This document shows, in pieces, positions 16,349-25,782 of a stretch of DNA of 41,128 nt. Source of the DNA: Stenomitos rutilans HA7619-LM2 (GTDB lineage: Bacteria; Cyanobacteriota; Cyanobacteriia; Leptolyngbyales; Leptolyngbyaceae); NCBI GenBank assembly GCA_019358945.1, contig JAHHIE010000061.1:1-41128 (forward strand), written 5' to 3'. Below the pieces are notes generated by a model. It saw nothing but the letters and a program-made list of their open reading frames with translations, did not search any database and had not been told where the DNA came from. The stretch's first letter is position 1. Each line of letters starts with the position of its first letter. The position numbers were made by a program, and so were the translations under genes.

Positions 16349-16558
16349 ATGACCCAATTACTTGAACGAATCACCGTCAATCCAAAGCAGTGTGGTGGTC
16401 GTCCATGCATTCGAGGCATGAGGATTCGGGTGATAGACGTGCTGGATTTGTTTGCGACTGGACTCAGTGCCGAACAAATTCTAGAGGAGATGCCCGATCT
16501 TGAAATGGATGATCTCAAAGCATCGCTTGCGATCGGGCGAGTCGCTAGTAGAGATTAG
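16349..16558 (+). CDS. DUF433 domain protein (VapB-like antitoxin), orphan
   Basis: From ATG 16349, a 69-residue protein of the DUF433 family: LERITVNPKQCGGRPCIRG, then MRIRVIDVLDLFATGLSAEQ and ILEEMPDLEMDDLKASLAIG, ending near AS.D. The domain has a winged-helix-like DNA-binding fold and is typically encoded before a DUF5615 PIN-like nuclease, forming a toxin-antitoxin pair. Here the next gene, 13 nt away, is a glycosyltransferase, so the nuclease partner is missing. The frame is open to a TTG at 16325, but the extra residues do not fit the family. A damaged second copy of such a module lies at 39714-39969. Confidence 0.88.
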   Translation: MTQLLERITVNPKQCGGRPCIRGMRIRVIDVLDLFATGLSAEQILEEMPDLEMDDLKASLAIGRVASRD

Positions 16559-16571
16559 CGGATATTGAAGC

Positions 16572-17513
16572 ATGGGTAGCGATCGTCAAACGACTTACAC
16601 CGTTGCTGCATACATTACGGCGTATGAGGATGCGATCGCTTTGAATGAGTGTCTTACAGCGATTCGAGCACAGTCCTACCTTATTAAAAAAATTGTCATT
16701 GTTGACAACTCGTTGCGATCGCTGGAACTTTCGGATGCAAATCGAGAGGACGATCGTCTTCTGATCTGGCATCATCCTGAAAATATTGGCATTGCGGGAG
16801 GGTTGTCACTGGCAACGCAATGGGCCGTGCAGCAGGGATATGATTTTCTATGGACGTTTGACCAGGACAGTGCTCCGGCTTCTGATTGTCTGGAACGATT
16901 ACTAGAAGCGTATGGTGAGTTTACGACAGAGGCGTATGCGATCAGCATGATGGCACCCACCGCGATCGATGCTCGCACAGGGCAAATCGTGAAGCCAAGT
17001 CTGTTTTTGGGCGATCGCTTTCGTGGCTTTTTGCCTGATAACCCAACGGTTCCTTATGAATGCGATGCCCCCATTACCTCTGGTGCGCTGGTGTGGTTGC
17101 AAACAGTTGATCGCGTGGAGCCTCCAGCGATTGGACTATTCATTGATGGCCTTGATCTAGACTATGGGCTACGCTTGCGCCAAGCAGGCTTCCACAATTT
17201 GGTGGTGCCTGGTGCAGCGATGTATCATCGGTTTGGGGTGCCGTTTCAAGTTGAGTTACTGGGTAAGAAAAAGGCGTTTCAGCTTTACTCTCCACTGCGG
17301 TATTACTACATTTGTCGTAATCATACGTATCTTGAATTGGCACACTCGAAAGGATGGTATCGATTCACGTGTGCCCTAAGACGCGCGAAATTTTTGCTAT
17401 TAACGCTGCTTAAAATTTTGCTGCTCGATTCAAATTCAAAATCCCAAAAAGCGATCGCGTGCATTATTGGTACCTATCATGGTTTTTTAGGTAAGCTGGG
17501 TAAAATTTGGTAG
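16572..17513 (+). CDS. Family 2 glycosyltransferase (rhamnosyltransferase-like)
   Basis: A 313-residue GT-A enzyme. Conserved features are the N-terminal AYITAYEDAIALNECLTAI strand-helix, KKIVIVDNSL, the HHPENIGIAGGLSLA block and the DxD-type region WTFDQDSAPASDCLERLL. The acceptor/base region is GLFIDGLDLDYGLRLRQAG, followed by MYHRFG. This pattern is typical of dTDP-rhamnosyl transferases that use the product of RfbD. The C-terminal part has basic, hydrophobic helices that may touch the membrane. It is the first of three glycosyltransferase genes in one direction (26-nt gap to the next), probably one operon for a surface glycan. Donor and acceptor are inferred. Confidence 0.88.
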   Translation: MGSDRQTTYTVAAYITAYEDAIALNECLTAIRAQSYLIKKIVIVDNSLRSLELSDANREDDRLLIWHHPENIGIAGGLSLATQWAVQQGYDFLWTFDQDSAPASDCLERLLEAYGEFTTEAYAISMMAPTAIDARTGQIVKPSLFLGDRFRGFLPDNPTVPYECDAPITSGALVWLQTVDRVEPPAIGLFIDGLDLDYGLRLRQAGFHNLVVPGAAMYHRFGVPFQVELLGKKKAFQLYSPLRYYYICRNHTYLELAHSKGWYRFTCALRRAKFLLLTLLKILLLDSNSKSQKAIACIIGTYHGFLGKLGKIW

Positions 17514-17545
17514 AGGAATAAAAGAGTCGAGGGTAGGGAGTGCAA

Positions 17546-18475
17546 ATGAGTACGGCTGTAGTTTCAATTATCTTAGTTAACTACAACGGATCAGATGTGG
17601 TAGTAAATTGTTTGCGATCGCTCTTGCAATTTCTTCATACTATTCCATACGAAATTGTTGTAGTTGATAATGCTTCTACTGATGATAGTGCAACGTTAAT
17701 TAGTGAGAATTTCCCAACTGTACAACTGCTTAAGCAACGAGAAAATCAAGGCTTTGGTGCAGGAAACAATGTAGGGGCAAAACACGCTCAAGGAGAATTT
17801 CTCTTTTTCTTAAATACAGACACGCTGCTAACCAATAATGTGTTACCTCCTTTAGTCATGCTGATGAAAGAACATCCAGAAGTCGGTATTATTGGGACGA
17901 AGTTGTTAAATACAGATGGTAGCTTGCAGTCTTCGATCGCGTCGGAAATCAGCATTGCGGGAGAATACCAAACGCTCAAACAACTCAAGCAATTTAACAA
18001 CCCTCAGTACCGAGAAATGATTGAACAGAGGTTCGCACAAGTTCAGATTGTTGACATTGTCATTGGTGCCGCTTTCTTCATACGCAAATCGTTATTTGAA
18101 GCGCTCAATGGGTTCGACGAAGCCTTTTTTATGTACTTTGAAGAATCGGATCTCTGTCAGCGTGCGCGCGATCGAGGTTGGCAGATCCTCTACACGCCAG
18201 AGGTTTCGATTATTCATTTGGGCGGCTATTCTGTAGACAAAGTTTCTGATCGGATGCGGCTAGAATATCGCCGCAGTCAGCTTTACTATTATCGGAAGCA
18301 TCGCTCAGTGTGGGAACAAGCTGTTCTAAGATGCTATCTACTGGTTAAATTTGCGCTTGCCACTTTAAGATCGTTTAATCCAACCAACTTTAAGATACTG
18401 CGCTTGCTTCTAGATCTCTATCGTTATCCAATGCAGCTAAACCGAACACACGCTGTTAAAAATTACAGCAAATAA
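17546..18475 (+). CDS. Family 2 glycosyltransferase
   Basis: About 309 residues from ATG 17546, which has GGTAGGGAG just upstream; an in-frame GTG at 17540 is an alternative. Motifs: VSIILVNYNGSDVVVNCLRS, EIVVVDNASTDDS, ENQGFGAGNNVGAKHAQGE, the DxD-type FFLNTDTLL, and FDEAFFMYFEESDLCQRARD near the acceptor site. It is a nucleotide-sugar transferase of the rhamnosyltransferase-like GT2 group, cytoplasmic or at the inner membrane. It lies directly between two other glycosyltransferase genes. Its TAA overlaps the ATG of the next gene (TAATG), which points to translational coupling. The exact sugar is not predictable. Confidence 0.9.
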   Translation: MSTAVVSIILVNYNGSDVVVNCLRSLLQFLHTIPYEIVVVDNASTDDSATLISENFPTVQLLKQRENQGFGAGNNVGAKHAQGEFLFFLNTDTLLTNNVLPPLVMLMKEHPEVGIIGTKLLNTDGSLQSSIASEISIAGEYQTLKQLKQFNNPQYREMIEQRFAQVQIVDIVIGAAFFIRKSLFEALNGFDEAFFMYFEESDLCQRARDRGWQILYTPEVSIIHLGGYSVDKVSDRMRLEYRRSQLYYYRKHRSVWEQAVLRCYLLVKFALATLRSFNPTNFKILRLLLDLYRYPMQLNRTHAVKNYSK

Positions 18476-19557
18476 TGTATTCATCAACTATGTCAATCTT
18501 GGTGAATTTGTCTCCTGTTTTACCTCAACCTACTGGTATTTCTACTTATAGTCTCAACATTGTTAAAGAGCTACGATCGCTCAACCCCGAAGTTATTAGT
18601 TCCTTTGAGATTGATGGATATACGTTTCATCGCTCTCCCGCTGATTTAACAGCTGAATACGGTTTAAAGGGTCACTTTAAACGCTTAGTCTGGACGCAGT
18701 TTCAGCTTCCTGAGATCTACCAAAAACTGGCGTCTCAGCTATTATTTTCGGTTTTACCGGAAGCACCATTATGGTCAAACTGTCGCACTATTGTGATGGT
18801 GCATGATCTCATTCCGTTACATTTCCCCAAGCGCTTTTCACCCGGAACGCTTTATAACCGTCACTATATTCCTCAAGTATTGAGACAAGCAGAACACATC
18901 ATCTGCAACTCCAGCGCAACGGCACAAGATATCATGCAGTTTTGTGGCCTTTCTGCCAATCGAATTACTCCGATTCCCCTTGCTTACGATGCTCAACATT
19001 TTCGGTTTCTAGATTTGCCTAAGCGTCATTATTTTCTCTATTTAGGTCGCTTTGCACCGTATAAAAATGTGCAGCGGGCGATCGCCGCTTTTGCTACGTT
19101 TCCCAATTGTTCAGACTATGAATTTTGGCTGGCAGGGCCAACTGATCAACGGCAGTTGCCGCTTTTACAAACCCAAATCGAAGAGTTGCAACTCACGCAT
19201 CAGATTAAGTTCTTGAATTACGTGGCTTACGATGACTTGCCGAAGCTGATCAATCAGGCGATCGCGCTTGTGTTTCCAAGCCTCTGGGAAGGGTTTGGGT
19301 TGCCTGCGTTGGAAGCAATGGCTTGCGGTACACCTGTTATCACGTCTAACGTATCGTCACTGCCAGAGGTTACGGGCGATGCGGCGCTTTTGGTCGATCC
19401 CTATGATGTGGGGGCGATCGCGCAGGCGATGCATGACATCACTACCGATACTCAGCTATGGGCTAACCTTCGTAGCGCCAGCCTTACAAGAGCCAGTCAG
19501 TTCAGTTGGGCAAAAACCGGACGGGCGACGGCTGAAGTTCTACAGCGGTTTAGCTGA
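18475..19557 (+). CDS. Family 4 glycosyltransferase
   Basis: A 360-residue GT-B enzyme. The N-terminal half has [20 protein letters not shown], the middle has [19 protein letters not shown] and [17 protein letters not shown]. The C-terminal donor-binding domain has [20 protein letters not shown], the EX7E-type motif of family 4. It likely adds mannose, glucose or a related sugar to a surface polysaccharide or lipid-linked oligosaccharide. The first ATG at 18475 overlaps the stop of the preceding gene; a second ATG is at 18490. The gene's end overlaps the converging trpF gene by 18 nt (19540-19557). Confidence 0.92.
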   Translation: MYSSTMSILVNLSPVLPQPTGISTYSLNIVKELRSLNPEVISSFEIDGYTFHRSPADLTAEYGLKGHFKRLVWTQFQLPEIYQKLASQLLFSVLPEAPLWSNCRTIVMVHDLIPLHFPKRFSPGTLYNRHYIPQVLRQAEHIICNSSATAQDIMQFCGLSANRITPIPLAYDAQHFRFLDLPKRHYFLYLGRFAPYKNVQRAIAAFATFPNCSDYEFWLAGPTDQRQLPLLQTQIEELQLTHQIKFLNYVAYDDLPKLINQAIALVFPSLWEGFGLPALEAMACGTPVITSNVSSLPEVTGDAALLVDPYDVGAIAQAMHDITTDTQLWANLRSASLTRASQFSWAKTGRATAEVLQRFS

Positions 19558-20217
19558 AGGTGCTTGGAGCGTTTCAAGTTGGTCAAATAACCGAGCGACT
19601 TCCCGCAGGTTTTTATCACCGGGTGCATGTTCAACGCCACTTGAAAGGTCAATGCCGTGAGGCTGAGCTTGACACAACGCATTCAGAATATTGTCTGGCG
19701 TAAGACCACCCGCCAGGAACCACGGGCACGCTGGCTGAAATTGCTGAAGCAAGGACCAATCAAGCGTTTTGCCAGTGCCGCCAAACAGTTTTGGATCGTA
19801 GGCATCGAGAAGAAGGGTATCAACCCAGGCCGCGTAGGTATTGGCTTGCGCCAGAGCATCGGCTGTATGGATACGTAGCGCTTTAATGATTTCAATCTCA
19901 GGGATTACCTGGCGGAGGCGATCGCAAAACTCAGGCGCTTCGTTGCCATGCAGTTGAACCCCGGTAAGTTGGCCGATCGCAACGGTCTGCTCAATGTCTT
20001 CAAGGCTCGCGTTAACAAACACCCCAATCCGATCACCGCTGGGTCTTCCAGTCTCAAGATGGGGCAATGCAGCGACAATGGCTGCGATGTCTGTCGGCGA
20101 GACATAGCGCGGTGAAGCCTCAACGCAAATGAAACCCAGCGCTGTGGCTCCCAGTTGGACGATCGCGCCTCCTTGTTCTGGTTTGGTGATACCACAAATT
20201 TTGACGCGTAGACGCAT
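19540..20217 (-). CDS. trpF: Phosphoribosylanthranilate isomerase
   Basis: A 225-residue TIM-barrel enzyme of tryptophan synthesis, converting N-(5-phosphoribosyl)anthranilate to CdRP. Motifs: the N-terminal [12 protein letters not shown] with the catalytic Cys, [50 protein letters not shown] with the catalytic Asp, [13 protein letters not shown] and [16 protein letters not shown] for phosphate binding. Length is normal. Other trp genes are not in the window, as is usual in cyanobacteria, where the pathway is scattered. Its 3' end overlaps a convergent glycosyltransferase gene by 18 nt. Confidence 0.96.
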   Translation of the reverse strand: MRLRVKICGITKPEQGGAIVQLGATALGFICVEASPRYVSPTDIAAIVAALPHLETGRPSGDRIGVFVNASLEDIEQTVAIGQLTGVQLHGNEAPEFCDRLRQVIPEIEIIKALRIHTADALAQANTYAAWVDTLLLDAYDPKLFGGTGKTLDWSLLQQFQPACPWFLAGGLTPDNILNALCQAQPHGIDLSSGVEHAPGDKNLREVARLFDQLETLQAPSAKPL

Positions 20218-20334
20218 GAGATGTATCGAAAGATAACGGTTTTTGTTAACTCTTAAAACAAATCTAGCCTTTTTTTTAGTTTGTTCTTGAGGTATTTTTA
20301 TAATCCTCTTTGTTTATAAGTTTTTCAATGATTT

Positions 20335-20340
20335 AGGAGG
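20335..20340 (+). promoter_or_regulatory. Strong ribosome-binding site that sets the psaK TTG start
   Basis: AGGAGG is a full anti-16S match, 7 nt before the TTG at 20348. No ATG or GTG stands at a proper distance in this frame, so the site supports TTG initiation. A TATAAT at 20299-20304 could be the -10 box of the promoter (less certain). Confidence 0.75.
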
Positions 20341-20347
20341 CAGAAAA

Positions 20348-20611
20348 TTGGTTTATACATCTCTGGTAGCAGTTGCACGGACGATCGAATGGTCGCCTAA
20401 CATCGCCATTGTCATGATTGCAGCAAACCTGTTTGCGATCGCGATTGGGCGCTACGCCATTCAGCGACGTGGTGTCGGTCCGGCGCTGCCTGTGCAGGTA
20501 CCTGGTCTCTTTGAAGGGTTTGGCGTTCCCGAACTACTGGCTACCACAAGCTTTGGTCATATTCTGGGAGCAGGCATGATCTTGGGTCTCAGCAACGCAG
20601 GCATCCTTTAA
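20348..20611 (+). CDS. psaK: Photosystem I reaction centre subunit PsaK
   Basis: An 87-residue PsaK with two membrane helices. The first helix region is WSPNIAIVMIAANLFAIAIG followed by the charged RYAIQRRG loop; the second is PELLATTSFGHILGAGMILG, ending LSNAGIL. PsaK sits at the periphery of photosystem I and is involved in energy transfer and state adaptation. The start is a TTG, chosen because a perfect AGGAGG lies 7 nt before it; this gives an N-terminus of the usual length. It is divergent from trpF. A GC-rich hairpin directly after the stop (20617-20643) probably ends the transcript. Confidence 0.95.
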   Translation: MVYTSLVAVARTIEWSPNIAIVMIAANLFAIAIGRYAIQRRGVGPALPVQVPGLFEGFGVPELLATTSFGHILGAGMILGLSNAGIL

Positions 20612-20616
20612 GGTCA

Positions 20617-20643
20617 TTGGGGCATAGCAATGCTATGCCCCAA
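20617..20643 (+). terminator. Hairpin downstream of psaK
   Basis: TTGGGGCATAGCA (20617-20629) pairs fully with TGCTATGCCCCAA (20631-20643). It lies 5 nt past the psaK stop. There is no T tract, so the terminator role is likely but not proven; it could also stabilise the mRNA 3' end. Confidence 0.55.
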
Positions 20644-20724
20644 CTCAATTGAGAGAGTTCCTTGAAGTCTCACTTAGGACGGGCGCGACCGACAATCTTC
20701 GGTTGCTATGCTGATGCTAGCTTT

Positions 20725-20768
20725 GACAGCCTGGGCAGACACGCAATCGTAGTACTGCCTGGGCTGTC
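20725..20768. repeat. 14-bp hairpin upstream of the large repeat protein
   Basis: GACAGCCTGGGCAG (20725-20738) pairs with CTGCCTGGGCTGTC (20755-20768), allowing two G-T pairs, around a 16-nt loop. It lies 61 nt before the likely start of the next gene. Its role is unknown: a leader element or the end of the psaK transcript. Confidence 0.5.
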
Positions 20769-20829
20769 GTAATTTAGCACTGCCGCATTTGCATGGCGCT
20801 CGATGCATTCAGAGACTTCGTTTTTGGCA

Positions 20830-23800
20830 ATGGGTACTCCTCCAGTCCTGGTCACGCTGTTTACAGGTTTGCTGATTGCCTTTGCAGTGCAGCTATTGTT
20901 AAGCACTTTTGGGATTGCGGCAGGCATCACCGCGATCGGCTACTTACCAGGTGTGCAAGCAGCAAAACCAGACGAAGCTCTTGAAGAGGAGGCCGAAGCT
21001 GAAACTAAAGTCGCAGGCCATGCAGGTACCGCAGGCAAAATTGGGTTTGCCGTTGGAGCAGGTACGCTCTTAACCGTTAACACTGTCCTTTTTGTTGCGT
21101 CGTTTCTGGCGGTCAAACTGAGCCTGGTGAGCACACTCACGCTGGGAGCCACGTTGGGCATCGTCATCTGGGCAGGCTATTTCCTGGTGCTCACCTGGTT
21201 GAGTTCAAAAGCCGCAGGGTCAGTGATGGGCTTAGTAACCGGGGCTGTCAGTGTCGGCGTGCAGGGTTTTATGACAACGGCCATGACCGCGCTGGGACGC
21301 AATAAGGATGCAAAGAATGCTGCCACTGCACTGCCAGCCGCAATAGACAACCGCTTAGCCGCAGCCGAATCGAGCCTGGAAACGCTGCAAACGCAGCTAG
21401 AAGCCAATACTCGCACAGTTGAGACGACGCTTCAGAGCTATGTGCAGACGCTGCAACCACCCAAGCTTGATCTGGAGCGCATTCGGAATGAAGTCGCAGC
21501 AATTCTAGCAAACGCAGAACTGCCGTCTGTGTCGCAGAAAACGGCTCTTAGCAGGATCGATCGCCAAACATTAGCCGATCTCGTCAGCCGTCGCACCGAT
21601 TTTTCTAAGCACGATATTAATCAGGTTGTGGATCAGTTGGAAGCGGTGTGGCAGGAGGTAACTGGTGGAAATGACGCGATCGCCGACCTCACGACCTTCT
21701 TGCAATCCGCCAGCCCCGATCAACTAACACCCGATGCGGTGAATGATCGTCTCAAGCATCTACGCGCAGAAGCTCAGCAGGATGCACCAATCGATGGGCG
21801 ACTTGCAGACCTAACCCCAATCGCCTTACTGGAACCAAAACAGTTGATTAAACGGTTGGCGCAGACCGTGCGCGATCGCGTAGATCTCTCTGATCTTGAT
21901 GTCGGCAAAGTTTTGCAGCAGTTACAGGCGTTCACCCAAGCCTCTGATACAACAGACGCAGACAACTCGATCGATCCGTTTAGCGCCACGATCGCGTCCG
22001 ATGTGGAAGCTTACTTGCTCAACGCCTATCCCTGGAATTTGACGCGCAAAACCGTCACAGAAGAATTCAAGGATGTGCTTTACGATTCTGAAGCAAACCC
22101 AGTCGCGGTAAAACATCAGCTTCTATCCTTAAACCGCGAGGCGTTTGTGTCGCTGCTGGAGCAACGGGATGATCTCACCTCTAAAAAGATCGACAAAATC
22201 GTCGATCGCCTGGAAGAAACACGCCTGGAAGTGCTGGACAGTCTGGAAGCTGCTATCAGCGAAGCACCCTTTAAAACCTTTTACACTCAGGTCAGCGAGT
22301 ATCTTCGTACAGCTAAGAAAAGTGCCCTAAAGCCAGCCAGTTTTCAAAAGCAACTCCAGACCCTTCTGCAACAAGTAGAACATTCGCTTGAGTACTGGAG
22401 CGATCGCCTGCATTACTTGACCCACGATCGCCTGCTAGCAAGCCTCAAGGAGCGACAAGACCTGACTCAGGAGGAATTAGACGCCCTCATAACCCAGCTA
22501 GAAACGGCGCGCGATCGCCTGTTAGAAGAACTTCAAACCCGTCAAGCTACCTTGTCCACCGAGGCGATGGCCTTCTGGCAGAAGGTTGGCGACTATGTAA
22601 GCGATCGCAGCCAAAAATTGACGGCTCGTAACATCCAACGCCGGTTCAACGCCCTGACTAAAACCACTCAAAGCGAATTTGCTGAGCTGCGGCACTACTT
22701 ACCATCCTTTGATGCTGAAGCGGTAACGCAATGGCTCGCCGATCGTCAGGATTTGACCGTCAAGCGCCAAAAGCAAGTCCTGAGCCAGCTAGAAAAGACG
22801 TGGAACAGTTTGCTTCAGGTGCCCCAAGCGGCGGTTAATGCCGCACGATCGAGCTACAGTCAGGCATCGACCATTCTTACAGACTACCTTCAGCACCTTG
22901 ACCCTACGACCTTCAATGCAATTGAACTGCCTCAAGATTTACTCCACTACTTGACGCAGCATCACCTCACCGAAGAAGCTCTTGGTGAACTGACTCACAT
23001 CGACTGGACATTGTTGGTCGATCGCGTGCAGCAACGGCAAGACCTGACGATCGACCAACAGCAACAGCTTGTAGAGCAAGTACAGCAGACCATTTACACG
23101 GTGGGTAAGCTACCCCGTCGCTTTGCATTGCGCGGCAAACGGCAAATTCAACAGTGGCAAGACACATTGAGAGATTACCTGCGGTATGCAGAACGCGAAG
23201 ATTTAAGCATTGATCGCCTGCCGCAACTCCTTCAACGCTTATTCCACGAACTGCAAGCCTCTGACTCAGGGAGCCGTCATTGGGCCGAGGCATTGCAACA
23301 GCAGTTTCTCAGCTTTGATCAGGCCCATTGGCTGGCAGTGCTCTCTGAGCGAGGCGATCTGACTGAGGCAGAAATCAGTCATCTACTTGAGAAACTTGAA
23401 ACGACAATCAAACAAGCGATAGAGCAAGCAAAAACGCTACAGCAGCAGACTCAAGCCGCCCTTGCAAACACCTTTGACCAGCTACAGCACTACATCACCT
23501 CCCTGCCGCTACCTGACCTGGACTACGATCGCCTGAAAGATGAACTTCAACAATTGCTCGTCGATCCACGCCTTGGGTTAGAAAATCTCAGCAGCGCCGT
23601 TGGGGACACGCTACGCGAACAGTTGAGCCGCTTCAATCGTCAAACCCTATCTGCCTTGCTCAGCACCCGCGATGATCTGTCAGAAAACGTTGTCCAGAAC
23701 CTGATCGATCGGGTTGATGCCGTCCGTCTCAGCACTCTCGATCGCATTGAAACCGTTCAGCAAGAAGCCCAACGTCGCGTTGAAACCCTTAAACAGCAGG

Positions 23801-23949
23801 CCCAACGTCAGGCCGAAGAAACCCGTAAAGCCATCGCTGTTGCCGCCTGGTGGCTCTTTGCAACCGCCTTCTCTTCAGCACTCACCGCCGCGATCGCCGG
23901 AGCAATAGCAGTTGGTGGCTTGGATTGGTTAGAGCAAATCATTAGCTAA
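20830..23949 (+). CDS. Giant membrane protein with eight ~97-residue helical repeats
   Basis: About 1,039 residues from ATG 20830 (MGTPPVLVTL); an earlier in-frame ATG at 20803 is possible. The N-terminal ~170 residues have about four membrane helices (e.g. LFTGLLIAFAVQLLLSTFGI). A long soluble helical region follows, then a C-terminal membrane segment (WWLFATAFSSALTAAIAGAI). The soluble part is eight copies, about 97 residues apart, of a motif like LLxxRxDLTxxxIxxLVxQLE. Examples are SLLEQRDDLTSKKIDKIVDR, ASLKERQDLTQEELDALITQ, AVLSERGDLTEAEISHLLEK and ALLSTRDDLSENVVQNLIDR. Each copy is followed by a second helical half that often starts with Tyr-Leu. I do not recognise the family or function. 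Anchors at both ends of a long helical rod suggest a scaffold or membrane-tethering role (inference). Confidence 0.8.
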   Translation: MGTPPVLVTLFTGLLIAFAVQLLLSTFGIAAGITAIGYLPGVQAAKPDEALEEEAEAETKVAGHAGTAGKIGFAVGAGTLLTVNTVLFVASFLAVKLSLVSTLTLGATLGIVIWAGYFLVLTWLSSKAAGSVMGLVTGAVSVGVQGFMTTAMTALGRNKDAKNAATALPAAIDNRLAAAESSLETLQTQLEANTRTVETTLQSYVQTLQPPKLDLERIRNEVAAILANAELPSVSQKTALSRIDRQTLADLVSRRTDFSKHDINQVVDQLEAVWQEVTGGNDAIADLTTFLQSASPDQLTPDAVNDRLKHLRAEAQQDAPIDGRLADLTPIALLEPKQLIKRLAQTVRDRVDLSDLDVGKVLQQLQAFTQASDTTDADNSIDPFSATIASDVEAYLLNAYPWNLTRKTVTEEFKDVLYDSEANPVAVKHQLLSLNREAFVSLLEQRDDLTSKKIDKIVDRLEETRLEVLDSLEAAISEAPFKTFYTQVSEYLRTAKKSALKPASFQKQLQTLLQQVEHSLEYWSDRLHYLTHDRLLASLKERQDLTQEELDALITQLETARDRLLEELQTRQATLSTEAMAFWQKVGDYVSDRSQKLTARNIQRRFNALTKTTQSEFAELRHYLPSFDAEAVTQWLADRQDLTVKRQKQVLSQLEKTWNSLLQVPQAAVNAARSSYSQASTILTDYLQHLDPTTFNAIELPQDLLHYLTQHHLTEEALGELTHIDWTLLVDRVQQRQDLTIDQQQQLVEQVQQTIYTVGKLPRRFALRGKRQIQQWQDTLRDYLRYAEREDLSIDRLPQLLQRLFHELQASDSGSRHWAEALQQQFLSFDQAHWLAVLSERGDLTEAEISHLLEKLETTIKQAIEQAKTLQQQTQAALANTFDQLQHYITSLPLPDLDYDRLKDELQQLLVDPRLGLENLSSAVGDTLREQLSRFNRQTLSALLSTRDDLSENVVQNLIDRVDAVRLSTLDRIETVQQEAQRRVETLKQQAQRQAEETRKAIAVAAWWLFATAFSSALTAAIAGAIAVGGLDWLEQIIS

Positions 23950-24058
23950 AAGCAATGTCCCCAGCCATTTTCATCGGCATTCACTACACCCTACACCACA
24001 CACCCTATCCCTATTACCGCTGTATGATGGCGATCGACACGCAGCAAGCAGCAACGCA

Positions 24059-25747
24059 ATGAGCGCCACAGCAGCAATTTTCTATCTCAAAGATGGCTAT
24101 CATACGGGTGGACAAAAGCTGTATGGACGCCAAGCCGCCAGCGAAGGGTTTCTTAAAGGGTTTGTGCAGCACGGAACAGCCGATCGCCTATATTGCTATA
24201 CAGCCGAGCAATCCGGCTTTACAGAATTTTGTGAACAGGTCAAGCCCTGGCTGACGCGTCAACGGGATGTACAGTGGTTGCCATATAGCCAGCCGCATCA
24301 ACTGGCGCAACCAGGTGCCGTCTTTCGTCCCGATTCGGTCATCACGCCAATGGTATGGGAACGGCGGTTCGTCAATCAGCAAGCTTATAGCATTTGCGGC
24401 ATGACACACTCGATCGCCAGCAAAGACGCGATGGAAGATCTGGGTAAACTGCTGCTGGCTCCGGTGCAACCCTGGGATGCGCTTGTGTGTCCATCACCCG
24501 CCGTCAAAACTGTCGTTGAACGCCTCTGGGCCACGTGGAGCGAGTATTTAGCCAAGCGGACGGGTGGTCACATCCAGCAAGAAATTAAGCTACCCGTCAT
24601 TCCGCTAGGGGTCGATTGTACGGCCTTTCCACAAGGCGAGCAGGCGCAGGCCATTCGTCGTGATCTGCGGGCGAAGTGGGACATTGGGCAAACCGATATT
24701 GTCGTGCTGTACGTGGGACGGCTTAGCTTCAGCACCAAAGCGCATCCAGTGCCGATGTTTATGGCGCTAGAGCGAGCCGCACAGGCAACGGGCGCAGCAG
24801 TCCATTTGGTATTAGCTGGCTGGTTTGAAAACGAAACGGAGTCTACTACCGTGCGCGAGTGCGCTCAGGTCTTTTGTCCCTCGGTGATGACGAGTTGTGT
24901 GGATGGACGATCGCCCACCATTCGTGCCAACGTCTGGTCAGTTGCAGATATCTTCCTGTCTCTCGCCGACAACATTCAGGAAACGTTTGGTCTCACCCCA
25001 ATCGAAGCAATGGCAGCCGGATTACCGACGATCGTGTCTGACTGGGATGGCTATCAAGCATCGGTGCGCCATGAAATTGATGGCTTTCGCATTCCAACCG
25101 TGTTGCCGCCACCTGGAGTAGGGCTAGATTTAGCCTGGGAGCAGTTGAGCGATAGCATGCCCTACAGCGCTTACGTAGCGCATACCGCGATCGCCACCGC
25201 GATCGATATTGATGCCTGCACACAAGCTTTAACAACTTTAATGACCAATCCTGATCTGAGAGCACGGATGGGTGCCGCAGCCCGCCAACGAGCCGAGCAG
25301 GTTTATGACTGGAGTGTAATTATTGCCGCATACGAACGCTTATGGCAAGAGCTAGCCGAAATTCGGGCGATCGCGTCCGAAGTTGCACCTCTGGCACCCA
25401 ACGAGCCACCCTATCCCTTAGTGGATGATCCCTTCCGTCTCTTTGCCCACTACCCAACCACAACGCTTGGTGCCGATCATCGCCTCAAACTGGGCGCGAT
25501 GGCGAAACCAGATCCCCTTGCGGCGCTACGTCAAATTGGTATTACAGGCTTTGGGGCTGAACGACGGCTTGCATTGGATGTACAGGATGCGATGTTAAGC
25601 GCGATCGCCGAGAATAGTTCTCTCCCAGTCAGTACCCTCCTCAATCGCTACGCCAACCACGATCCGGCTGCGTTCTTCCAAACCCTCCTCCACCTGTTGA
25701 AATTCGATATTTTGCAGCTAGAACACCAAGGAATACAACCTAAATAA
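24059..25747 (+). CDS. Family 4 glycosyltransferase with a C-terminal extension
   Basis: A 562-residue protein. The N-terminal half starts IFYLKDGYHTGGQKLYGRQA, resembling the GT-B acceptor domain. The donor domain has VVLYVGRLSFSTKAHPVPMF, then ETFGLTPIEAMAAGLPTIVS (family 4 Glu motif) and DWDGYQASVRHEIDGFRIPT. About 120 residues after the catalytic domain (from about residue 440) have no obvious similarity and may form a separate helical domain. The substrate is unknown. It stands alone on this strand, about 110 nt after the large repeat protein, which could belong to the same transcript. GT and repeat protein might act in the same envelope process, but that is only positional. Confidence 0.85.
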   Translation: MSATAAIFYLKDGYHTGGQKLYGRQAASEGFLKGFVQHGTADRLYCYTAEQSGFTEFCEQVKPWLTRQRDVQWLPYSQPHQLAQPGAVFRPDSVITPMVWERRFVNQQAYSICGMTHSIASKDAMEDLGKLLLAPVQPWDALVCPSPAVKTVVERLWATWSEYLAKRTGGHIQQEIKLPVIPLGVDCTAFPQGEQAQAIRRDLRAKWDIGQTDIVVLYVGRLSFSTKAHPVPMFMALERAAQATGAAVHLVLAGWFENETESTTVRECAQVFCPSVMTSCVDGRSPTIRANVWSVADIFLSLADNIQETFGLTPIEAMAAGLPTIVSDWDGYQASVRHEIDGFRIPTVLPPPGVGLDLAWEQLSDSMPYSAYVAHTAIATAIDIDACTQALTTLMTNPDLRARMGAAARQRAEQVYDWSVIIAAYERLWQELAEIRAIASEVAPLAPNEPPYPLVDDPFRLFAHYPTTTLGADHRLKLGAMAKPDPLAALRQIGITGFGAERRLALDVQDAMLSAIAENSSLPVSTLLNRYANHDPAAFFQTLLHLLKFDILQLEHQGIQPK

Positions 25748-25782
25748 GACCAGCTTTTTTAGATGCTATCTCTTGCTCAAAA

